From Hydractinia symbiolongicarpus (Eukaryota > Cnidaria > Hydrozoa > Anthoathecata > Hydractiniidae): DNA of 64,000 bases. The stretch is from assembly GCF_029227915.1 (NCBI RefSeq), contig NC_079878.1:27555501-27619500 (forward strand), given 5' to 3'. The translations under genes and the position numbers were made by a program. The notes under the pieces were generated by a model that saw only the letters and a list, made by a program, of their open reading frames with translations, made no database searches and was not told the DNA's origin. Positions 14,171 through 25,336 of this stretch are shown here, piece after piece; positions within the stretch are counted from its first letter, which is position 1, and every line of letters begins with the position of its first letter.

Positions 14171-14937
14171 CGATTACACTGGGCGCTGTGGTAGCTCTTC
14201 ATTTTAAAATTTAAATAAATTAGTCATTTTTAATGTTGGACCAATCCTAGCCGTTATCGCGCGCTGAAGAAATTGAGAGAGTTTTAAAAACTACATTTCA
14301 ATGAGTTTCTAACGGTATCAGTCCGTCTGAATTAAAACGGTTCCGTCAGATATTCTTCCCCTCATGTATTTAGTGATATTTTTCCGATTTTACTAAGGTA
14401 TATCGCTTTTAACAGTGAAACGATTGACTGTGGAACTTAATTGAACTAACTTTGGACTGTGACCTTATAATTGTGATAAATGAGACAATTGAACTCCAAG
14501 AAAAAATATTCTTCTTAATTTGACATGATTGCTTGAACTCAGCAGTTACACTGGGCGCAGTGGCAGCGCTTTAATTGAAAATTTAGATAAAAAAAGTCAT
14601 TTTTCTACTGTGGGACAAATCCTAGCCGTTATCACGTGCTGAAGAAATAGAGGCAGTTTCAAAAACTCCATTTCATTGACCTTCTATCTGTATCATTCCG
14701 TTTCAGTTACAACGGTTCTGTCACATATTCCTTCCATCATGTACTTAACAATATTTTTCTCATATTACTAGGTTGCATCGCTTTTAACATTGAAACGATT
14801 GACTGTGGAACTTAATTGAACTAACTTTTAACTGTGAACTTATAAATGTGTTACGTCAGGCAACTGGACTCGAAGAAATAACATTCTTCTTAATTTGACA
14901 AGATTGCCGGAACTCAGAGATTACACTGGGCGCTGTG
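14171..14937. repeat. 4-monomer HOR, partial copy 2
   Basis: This follows 12676-14170 in tandem and matches its first two monomers. The match stops just after CACTGGGCGCTGTG near 14937, where the sequence switches to a type B continuation (GCAGCGCTTTATTTG). The result is a monomer with a type A start and a type B body, a direct record of a crossover within the GCGC hairpin region. Confidence 0.75.
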
Positions 14938-16550
14938 GCAGCGCTTTATTTGAAAATTTAGATAAAAAAGTCCTTTTTCTACTGTGGGACAAATCCTAGC
15001 CGTTATCACGTGCTGAAGAAATAGAGGCAGTTTCAAAAACTCCATTTCATTGACTTTTTAACAGTATCAGTCCGTTTCAATTACAACGGTTCTGTCACAT
15101 ATTCCTTCCATCATGTACTTAGCGATATTTTTCTCATATTACTAGGTTGCATCGCTTTTAACATTGAAACGATTGACTGTGGAACTTAATTAAACTAACT
15201 TTGGACTGTGACCTTATAAATGTGTTAAGTGAGGCAACTGGACTCAAAGAAATAACATTCTTCTTAATTTGACAAGATTGCCGGAACTCAGCGATTACAC
15301 TGGGCGCTGTGGTAGCTCTTCATTTAAAAATTTAAATAAATTAGTCATTTTTTACTGTTGGACCAATCCTAGCCGTTATCGCGCGCTGAAGAAATTGAGA
15401 GAGTTTCAAAAACTACATTTCAATGAATTTCTAACGGTATCAGTCCGTCTGAGTTACAACGGTTCCGTCACATATTCTTCCCCTCATGTATTTAGTGATA
15501 TTTTTCCGATTTTACTAAGGTATATCGCTTTCAACAGTGAAACGATTGACTGTGGAACTAAATTGAACTAACTTTGGACTGTGACCTTATGATTGTGATA
15601 AATGAGACAATTGAACTCCAAGCAAAAATATTCTTCTTAATTTGACATGATTGCTGGAACTCAGCGATTACACTGGGCGCTGTGGTAGCGCTTCATTTAA
15701 AAACTTAGATGAAAATGTTATTTGTGTACTGTGGGACAACACCTAGTCGTTATCGCGCGCTGAAGAAATAGAGGCAGTTTCAAAAACTTCGTTTCATTGA
15801 ATTTCTAACGGTATCAGCCCGTTATAATTACAATGGTTCCGTCACATATTCGTAACATCATGTACTTAACGATATTTTCTCATATTCCTAGGTTGCATCG
15901 CTTTTAACAGTGAAACGATTGACTGTGGGACTTAATTGAACTAACTTTGGACTGTAACCTTATAAATGTGATAAGAGAGTCAACTGGACTACAAGAAATG
16001 ACATTCTTTTTAACTTGACATGATTGCTGGAACTCAGCGATTACAGTGGGCGCTGTGGTAGGGCTTCATTTAAAAATTAAGATAAAAAAGTCAATTTTTA
16101 CTGTGGAACCAATCCTAGCCGTTATCGCGCGCTGAAGAAATAGAGAAAGATTCAAACACTACATTTCAATGACTATCTAACGGTATCAGTACGTTTCAAT
16201 TACAAAGGTTGCGTCACATATTCGTACCATCATGTACTTAACGATATTTTTCTCATATTACTAGGTTGCATAGCTTTTAGCAGTGACACGATTGACTGTG
16301 GGTCTTAATTGAACTGATTTTTGACTTTGACCTTATAAATGTGATAAGTGAGACAATTGAACTCCAAGAAAAAACATTCTTCTTAATTCGACATGATTGC
16401 TTGAACTCAGCAGTTACACTGGGCGCAGTGGCAGCGCTTTATTTGAAAATTTACATGAAAAAGTCCTTTTTGTACTGTGGCACAAATCCTAGTTGTTATC
16501 GCGTGCTGAAAAAATAGAAAAAGTTTCAAAAACTACATTTCAATGACTTT
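14938..16550. repeat. Mixed satellite monomers, no clear HOR
   Basis: About four monomers of mixed type lie here with more private substitutions than the blocks to the left, for example GTAGGGCTTC near 16050 and AAACACTACATT near 16155. A 100-codon open frame at 15269-15571 spans the end of one monomer and most of the next. It exists only because stops are lost by chance and I do not call it a gene. This region is the transition from the A/B-dimer domain to the 9-monomer HOR. Confidence 0.7.
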
Positions 16551-19500
16551 CTAACGGTATCAGTCCGTTTTAATTTCTACGGTTCCGTCACATATTCGTA
16601 CCATCATGTACTTAACGATATTTTTCTTACATTAATAGGTTGCATCGCTTTTAACAGTGAAACGATTGACTGTAGGACTTATTGAACTAACTTTGGACTG
16701 TAACCTTATAAATGTGATAAGAGAGCCAACTGGACTCCAAGAAATAACATTCTTTTTAATTTGACATGTTTGCTGGAACTCAGCAGTTACACTGGGCGCA
16801 GAGGCAGCGCTTTATTTGAAAATTTAGATAAAAAAGTCCTTTTTGTACTGTGGGACAAATCCTAGTCGTTATCGCGTGCTGAAAAAATAGAGGCAGTTTC
16901 AAAAACTCCATTTCATTGACGTTCTAACGGTATCAGTCCGTTTCAATTACAACGGTTCTGTGACATGTTCCTACCATCATGTACTTAACGATATTTTTCT
17001 CATATTATTCGGTTCATCGCTTTTAACAGTGAAACAATTGACTGTGGAACTTAATTGAACTAACTTTGGACTGTGACCTTATAAATGTGATAAGTGAGGC
17101 AACTGGACTCGAAGAAATAACATTCTTCGTAATTTGACAAGATTGCTCAACTCAGCGATTACACTGGGCGCTGTGGTAGCGCTTTATTTAAAAACTTAAA
17201 TAAATAAGTCATTTTTTACTGTTGGACCAATCCTAGCCGTTATCGCGCGCTGAAGAAATTGAGACAGTTTCAAAAACTACATTTCAATGACTTTCTAACG
17301 GTATCAGTCCGTCTGAGTTACAACGGTTCCGTCACATATTCTTCCCCTCATGTGTTTTGGAATATTGTTCTGATATTACTAGGTTGCATCGCTTTTAAAA
17401 GTGAAACGATTGACTGTGGGAATTAATTGAGCTGATTTTTGACTTTGACCTTATAAATGTGATAAATGTGATTCCAAAAAATAACATTCTTCTTAACTCG
17501 ACATGATTCCCGGAACTCAGCCATTACACTGGACACTGTGGTAGCGCTTCATTTAAAAATTTAGATAAATAAGTCATTTTTTACTGTGGGACCTATCCTA
17601 GCCGTTATTGCACGCTGGGGAAATAGAGACATTTTCAAAAACTACATTTCATTGACTTTCTAACGGTGTCAGTCTGTTTAAGTTACAACGGTTGCGTCAC
17701 ATATTCGTACCAACATGTATTTAGCGATATTTATCTGATATTACTAGGTTGCATCCCTTTTAACAGTAAAACGATTGACTCTGGGATTTAATTGCACTGA
17801 TTCTGGACTGTGACTTTTTAAATGTGATAAATGAGCTGATTGGACTCCAAGGAATAACATTCATTTTAACTTGACATGATTCCTGGAATTCAGCGATTAC
17901 AATAGGCTCGTGGTAGCGCTTTATTTAAAAATTTTGATAAGTAAGTCCTTTTTTACTGTACGACCAATCCTAGCCGTTAGCACGTGCTAAAGAAATAGAG
18001 ACATTTTCAAAAACTACATTTCAATGACTTTTTAGCGGTAACAATCCGTTTGAGTTACAACGGTTGCGTCACATATTCGTCCCCACATATATTTAGTGAT
18101 ATTTTTCCGATATTACTACGTTATATCGCTTTTAACAGTGAAACGATTGGCTGTGGAATTTAATTGAACTAACTTTGGACTGTGACCTTACAAGTGTGAT
18201 AAGTGAGCCAACTGGTCTCGAAGAAATAATATTCTTCTTAATTTGACATGATTGCCGGAACTCAGCGATTACACTGGGCGCTGTGGTAGCGCTTCACTTA
18301 AAAATTTAAATAAATAAGTCATTCTTTACTGTGGGACCAATCCTAGCCGTTATCGCGCGCTGAAGAAGTAGAGACAGTTTCAAAAACTCCATTTCATTGA
18401 CTATCTAACGCTATCAGTACCTTTCAATTACAAAGGTTCCGTCACATGTTCGTACCATCATGTACTTAACGATATTTTTCCCATATTACTAGGTTGCATC
18501 GCTTTTAACAGTGAAACGATTGACTGTGGGTCTTAATTGAACTGATTTTTGACTTTGACTTTATAAATGTGATAAATGAGCCAATTGGATTCCAACAAAT
18601 AACATTCTTCTTAATTTGACATGATTGCTGGAACTCAGCAGTTACACTGGGCGCTGTGGTAGCGCTTCATTTAAAAATTTAGATGAAAAGGTTGTTTTTG
18701 TACTGTGGGACAAATCCTGGTCGTTATCGCGCGCTGAAGAAATAGAGGCAGTTTTAAAAACTTCATTTCATTGACTTTCTAACGGTATCATTCCGTTTTA
18801 ATTTCAACGGTTCCGTCACATATTCGTACCATCATGTACTTAACGATATTTTTCCCATATTACTAGGTTGCATCGCTTTTAACAGTGAAACGATTGACTG
18901 TGGGACTTAATTGAACTAACTTTGGACTGTAACCTTATAAATGTGATAAGAGAGCCAACTGGACTCCAAGAAATAACATTCTTTTTAATTTGACATGATT
19001 GATGGAACTCAGCGATTACACTGGGCGCTGTGGTAGCGCTTCATTTAAAAATTAAGATAAAAAAGTCATTTTTTACTATGGGAACAATCCTAGCCGTTAT
19101 TGCGCGCTGAAGAAATAGAGAAAGTTTCGAAAACTACATTTCAATGACTTCCTAACGGTATCAGTCCGTTTAAGTTACAACGGTTGCGTCACATATTTGT
19201 TCCCACATGTATTTAGTGATATTTTTCCGATTTTACTAAGGTATATCGCTTTTAACAGTGAAACGATTGACTGTGGAACTTAATTGAATTAAATTTGGAC
19301 TGTGACCTTATAAATGTGATAAGTGAGGCAACTGGACTCGAATAAATAATATTCTTCTTAATTTGACATGATTGCCGGAACTCAGCGATTACACTGGGCG
19401 CTGTGGTAGCGCTTCACTTAAAAATTTAAATAAATAAGTCATTCTTTACTGTGGGACCAATCGTAGCCGTTATCGCGCGCTGAAGAAGTAGAGACAGTTT

Positions 19501-19898
19501 CAAAAACTCCATTTCATTGACTATCTAACGGTATCAGTACCTTTCAATTACAAAGGTTCCGTCACATATTCGTACCATCATGTACTTAACGATATTTTTC
19601 TCATATTACTAGGTTGCATCGCTTTTAGCAGTGACACGATTGACTGTGGGTCTTAATTGAACTGATTTTTGACTTTGACTTTATAAATGTGATAAATGAG
19701 ACAATTGGATTCCAACAAATAACATTCTTCTTAATTTGACATGATTGCTGGAACTCAGCAGTTACACTGGGCGCTGTGGTAGCGCTTCATTTAAAAATTT
19801 AGATGAAAAGGTTATTTTTGTACTGTGGGACAAATCCTGGTCGTTATCGCGCGCTGAAGAAATAGAGGCAGTTTTAAAAACTTCATTTCATTGACTTT
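16551..19898. repeat. 9-monomer HOR (3348 bp), copy 1
   Basis: From CTAACGGTATCAGTCCG at 16551 the sequence recurs at 19899. The unit contains rare variants that make the match unmistakable: TTAATTTCTACGG, CATATTATTCGGTTCATCGC (which lacks the usual TGC), TGTGTTTTGGAATATTG, GCACGCTGGGG, and a type C monomer reading TTAGCACGTGCTAA. Copy 1 lacks one base relative to copy 2 at GGCTCGTGG (GGCTCTGTGG in copy 2), so the offset becomes 3349 beyond about 17910. Inside the unit, part of 18200-18900 is itself repeated at an offset of 1120 bp (three monomers). Confidence 0.88.
17977..17990. repeat. 14-bp perfect palindrome in a type C monomer
   Basis: TTAGCACGTGCTAA is a perfect palindrome centred on CACGTG. 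It recurs in the next HOR copy at 21326-21339. Most type C monomers read TTAGCACGCGCTGA instead, so the palindrome arose by substitution in this HOR lineage. Confidence 0.75.
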
Positions 19899-22680
19899 CT
19901 AACGGTATCAGTCCGTTTTAATTTCTACGGTTCCGTCACATATTCGTACCATCATGTACTTAACGATATTTTTCTTACATTAATAGGTTGCATCGCTTTT
20001 AACAGTGAAACGATTGACTGTAGGACTTATTGAACTAACTTTGGACTGTAACCTTATAAATGTGATAAGAGAGCCAACTGGACTCCAAGAAATAACATTC
20101 TTTTTAATTTGACATGTTTGCTGGAACTCAGCAGTTACACTGGGCGCAGAGGCAGCGCTTTATTTGAAAATTTAGATAAAAAAGTCCTTTTTGTACTGTG
20201 GGACAAATCCTAGTCGTTATCGCGTGCTGAAAAAATAGAGGCAGTTTCAAAAACTCCATTTCATTGACGTTCTAACGGTATCAGTCCGTTTCAATTACAA
20301 CGGTTCTGTGACATGTTCCTACCATCATGTACTTAACGATATTTTTCTCATATTATTCGGTTCATCGCTTTTAACAGTGAAACAATTGACTGTGGAACTT
20401 AATTGAACTAACTTTGGACTGTGACCTTATAAATGTGATAAGTGAGGCAACTGGACTCGAAGAAATAACATTCTTCGTAATTTGACAAGATTGCTCAACT
20501 CAGCGATTACACTGGGCGCTGTGGTAGCGCTTTATTTAAAAACTTAAATAAATAAGTCATTTTTTACTGTTGGACCAATCCTAGCCGTTATCGCGCGCTG
20601 AAGAAATTGAGACAGTTTCAAAAACTACATTTCAATGACTTTCTAACGGTATCAGTCCGTCTGAGTTACAACGGTTCCGTCACATATTCTTCCCCTCATG
20701 TGTTTTGGAATATTGTTCTGATATTACTAGGTTGCATCGCTTTTAAAAGTGAAACGATTGACTGTGGGAATTAATTGAGCTGATTTTTGACTTTGACCTT
20801 ATAAATGTGATAAATGTGATTCCAAAAAATAACATTCTTCTTAACTCGACATGATTCCCGGAACTCAGCCATTACACTGGACACTGTGGTAGCGCTTCAT
20901 TTAAAAATTTAGATAAATAAGTCATTTTTTACTGTGGGACCTATCCTAGCCGTTATTGCACGCTGGGGAAATAGAGACATTTTCAAAAACTACATTTCAT
21001 TGACTTTCTAACGGTGTCAGTCTGTTTAAGTTACAACGGTTGCGTCACATATTCGTACCAACATGTATTTAGCGATATTTATCTGATATTACTAGGTTGC
21101 ATCCCTTTTAACAGTAAAACGATTGACTCTGGGATTTAATTGCACTGATTCTGGACTGTGACTTTTTAAATGTGATAAATGAGCTGATTGGACTCCAAGG
21201 AATAACATTCATTTTAACTTGACATGATTCCTGGAATTCAGCGATTACAATAGGCTCTGTGGTAGCGCTTTATTTAAAAATTTTGATAAGTAAGTCCTTT
21301 TTTACTGTACGACCAATCCTAGCCGTTAGCACGTGCTAAAGAAATAGAGACATTTTCAAAAACTACATTTCAATGACTTTTTAGCGGTAACAATCCGTTT
21401 GAGTTACAACGGTTGCGTCACATATTCGTCCCCACATATATTTAGTGATATTTTTCCGATATTACTACGTTATATCGCTTTTAACAGTGAAACGATTGGC
21501 TGTGGAATTTAATTGAACTAACTTTGGACTGTGACCTTACAAGTGTGATAAGTGAGCCAACTGGTCTCGAAGAAATAATATTCTTCTTAATTTGACATGA
21601 TTGCCGGAACTCAGCGATTACACTGGGCGCTGTGGTAGCGCTTCACTTAAAAATTTAAATAAATAAGTCATTCTTTACTGTGGGACCAATCCTAGCCGTT
21701 ATCGCGCGCTGAAGAAGTAGAGACAGTTTCAAAAACTCCATTTCATTGACTATCTAACGCTATCAGTACCTTTCAATTACAAAGGTTCCGTCACATGTTC
21801 GTACCATCATGTACTTAACGATATTTTTCCCATATTACTAGGTTGCATCGCTTTTAACAGTGAAACGATTGACTGTGGGTCTTAATTGAACTGATTTTTG
21901 ACTTTGACTTTATAAATGTGATAAATGAGCCAATTGGATTCCAACAAATAACATTCTTCTTAATTTGACATGATTGCTGGAACTCAGCAGTTACACTGGG
22001 CGCTGTGGTAGCGCTTCATTTAAAAATTTAGATGAAAAGGTTGTTTTTGTACTGTGGGACAAATCCTGGTCGTTATCGCGCGCTGAAGAAATAGAGGCAG
22101 TTTTAAAAACTTCATTTCATTGACTTTCTAACGGTATCATTCCGTTTTAATTTCAACGGTTCCGTCACATATTCGTACCATCATGTACTTAACGATATTT
22201 TTCCCATATTACTAGGTTGCATCGCTTTTAACAGTGAAACGATTGACTGTGGGACTTAATTGAACTAACTTTGGACTGTAACCTTATAAATGTGATAAGA
22301 GAGCCAACTGGACTCCAAGAAATAACATTCTTTTTAATTTGACATGATTGATGGAACTCAGCGATTACACTGGGCGCTGTGGTAGCGCTTCATTTAAAAA
22401 TTAAGATAAAAAAGTCATTTTTTACTATGGGAACAATCCTAGCCGTTATTGCGCGCTGAAGAAATAGAGAAAGTTTCGAAAACTACATTTCAATGACTTC
22501 CTAACGGTATCAGTCCGTTTAAGTTACAACGGTTGCGTCACATATTTGTTCCCACATGTATTTAGTGATATTTTTCCGATTTTACTAAGGTATATCGCTT
22601 TTAACAGTGAAACGATTGACTGTGGAACTTAATTGAATTAAATTTGGACTGTGACCTTATAAATGTGATAAGTGAGGCAA
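19899..22680. repeat. 9-monomer HOR, partial copy 2
   Basis: This is a near-identical copy of 16551 to about 19330, about 7.5 monomers long. The match ends at AGTGAGGCAA near 22680, where the sequence switches to TTGAACTCCAAG instead of CTGGACTCGAAT. The breakpoint lies in the AGTGAGGCAA tract shared by many monomers, as expected for homologous exchange between misaligned repeats. Confidence 0.87.
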
Positions 22681-24218
22681 TTGAACTCCAAGAAAAAACA
22701 TTCTTCTTAATTTGACATGATTGCTTGAACTCAGCATTACACTGGGCGCAGAGGCAGCGCTTTATTTGAAAATTTAGATAAAAAAGTCCTTTTTGTACTG
22801 TGGGACAAATCCTAGTCGTTATCGCGTGCTGAAAAAATAGAGGCAGTTTCAAAAACTCCATTTCATTGACGTTCTAACGGTATCAGTCCGTTTCAATTAC
22901 AACGGTTTTGTGACATGTTCCTACCATCATGTACTTAACGATATTTTTCTCATATTATTCGGTTGTATCGCTTTTAACAGTGAAACAATTGACTGTGGAA
23001 CTTAATTGAACTAACTTTGGACTGTCACCTTATAAATGTGATAAGTGAGGCAACTGGACTCGAAGAAATAACATTCTTTGTAATTTGACAAGATTGCTCA
23101 ACTCAGCGATTACACTGGGCGCTGTGGTAGCGCTTTATTTAAAAATTTAAATAAATAAGTCATTTTTTACTGTTGGACCAATCCTAGCCGTGATCGCGCG
23201 CTGAAGAAATTGAGACAGTTTCAAAAACTACATTTCAATGAGTTTCTAACGGTATCAGTCCGTCTGAGTTACAACGGTTCCGTCACATATTCTTCCCCTC
23301 ATGTGTTTTGGAATATTGTTCTGATATTACTAGGTTGCATCGCTTTTAACAGTGAAACGATTGACTGTGGGAATTAATTGAGCTGATTTTTGACTTTGAC
23401 CTGATAAATGTGATAAATGTGATTCCAAAAAATAACATTCTTCTTAACTCAACATGATTCCCCAAACTCAGTCATTACACTGGACACTGTGGTAGCGCTT
23501 CATTTAAAAATTTAGCTAAATAAGTCATTTTTTACTGTGGGACCTATCCTAGCCGTTATTGCACGCTGAGGAAATAGAGACATTTTCAAAAACTACATTT
23601 CATTGACTTTCTAACGGTGTCAGTCTGTTTAAGTTACAACGGTTGCGTCACATATTCGTACCAACATGTATTTAGCGATATTTATCTGATATTACTAGGT
23701 TGCATCGCTTTTAACAGTAAAGCGATTGACTCTGGGATTTAATTGAACTGATTCTGGACTGTGACCTTTTAAATGTGATAAATGAGCAGATTGGACTCCA
23801 AGGAATAACATTCATTTTAATTTGACATGATTCCTGGAATTCAGCGATTACAATAGGCTCTGTGATAGCGCTTTATTTAAAAATTTTGATAAATAAGTCC
23901 TTTTTTACTGTTGAACCAATCCTGGCCGTTAGCACGCGCTGAAGAAATAGAGACATTTTCAAAAACTACATTTCAATGAGTTCTTGGTGGTATCAATCCG
24001 TTTGAGTTACATCGGTAGCTTCACATATTCGTACCAACATGGATTTAGTGATATTTTTCCGATATTACTAAGTTATATCGTTTTTAACAGTGAAACGATT
24101 GACTGTGGAACGTAATTGAACTAACTTTGGACTGTGACCTTATAAATGTGATAAGTAAGGCAACTGGACTCGAAGAAATAACATTCTTTTTAATTTGACA
24201 AGATTGCCGGAACTCAGC
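21241..24218. repeat. ~3-kb segment, copy A of 4096-bp-offset duplication
   Basis: Eight monomers from GCGATTACAATAGGCTC at 21241 to about 24218 reappear at 25337-28314. The offset of 4096 bp corresponds to eleven monomers. The segment overlaps the end of the 9-monomer HOR copy 2, so a product of one amplification was later included in another. Divergence from copy B is visibly higher than between the 9-monomer copies, for example CCCCAAACTCAGTCATT here against CCCGGAACTCAGCCATT there. Confidence 0.78.
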
Positions 24219-25336
24219 CATTACACTGGGCGCTGTCGTAGCGCTTCATTTAAAAATTTAGATAAATAAGTCATTTTACACTGTGGGACTAATCCTAGCC
24301 GTTATCGCGTGCGGAGTAAATAGAGGCACTTTGAAAAACTACATTTCATTGACTTTCTAACGGTGTCAGTTCGTTTAAGTTACAACGGTTGCGTCACATA
24401 ATCGTACCAACATGTATTTAGCGATATTTATCTGATATTACTAGGTTGCATCGCTTTTAACAGTGAAACGATTGACTGTGGAACTTAATTGAACTAACTT
24501 TGGACTGTGACCTTATAAATGTGATAAGTGAGGCAACTGGACTCGAAGAAATAACATTCTTCTTAATTTGACAAGATTGCCGGAACTCAGCGATTACACT
24601 GGGCGCTGTGGTAGCGCTTCATTTAAAAAATTTAAATAAAGAAGTCATTTTTTTCTGTTGGACCAATCCTAGCCGTTATCGCGCGCTGAAGAAATTGAGA
24701 CAGTTTCAAAAACTACATTTCAATGAGTTTCTAACGGTATCAGTCCGTCTGAGTTACAACGGTTCCGTCACATATTCTTCCCCTCATGTGTTTTGGAATA
24801 TTGTTCTGATATTACTAGGTTGCATCGCTTTAAGCAGTGAAACGATTGACTGTGGGACTTAATTGAACTGATTTTTGACTTTGACCTTATAAATGTGACA
24901 AATGAGCAAATTGGATTCCAATAAATAACATTCTTCTTAACTTGACATGACTCCCGGAACTCAGCCATTACACTGGTCCCTGAGGTAGCGCTTCAATTAA
25001 AAATTTAGATAAATAAGTCATTTTACACTGTGGGACCAATCCTAGCCGTTTTCGCATGCGGAGTAAATAGAGACACTTTGAAAAACTACATTTTATTGAC
25101 TTTCCAACAGTGTCGGTTTGTTTAAGGTACAACGGTTGCGTCACATAATCGTACCAACATGTATTTAGCAATATTTATCTGATATTACTAGGTTGCATCG
25201 CTTTTAACAGTAAAGCGATTGACTCTGGGATTTAATTGAACTGATTCTGGACTGTGACCTTTTAAATGTGATAAATGAGCAGATTGGACTCCAATGAATA
25301 ACATTCTTTTTACTTTGACATGACTCATGGAATTCA
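24219..25336. repeat. Three monomers between the duplicated segments
   Basis: This stretch includes a type D-like variant with CACTGGTCCCTGAGG near 24971 and the CATGCGGAGTAAATAG motif. About 24830-25330 recurs at about 32283-32790, an offset of 7453 bp or twenty monomers. The CGTGCGGAGTAAATAG monomer near 24305 is also the parent form of the 28801/29921/31041 monomers of the 1120-bp HOR. The small open frames on both strands here (24608-24862, 24768-24968, 24968-25171) overlap each other and are repeat by-products. Confidence 0.75.
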
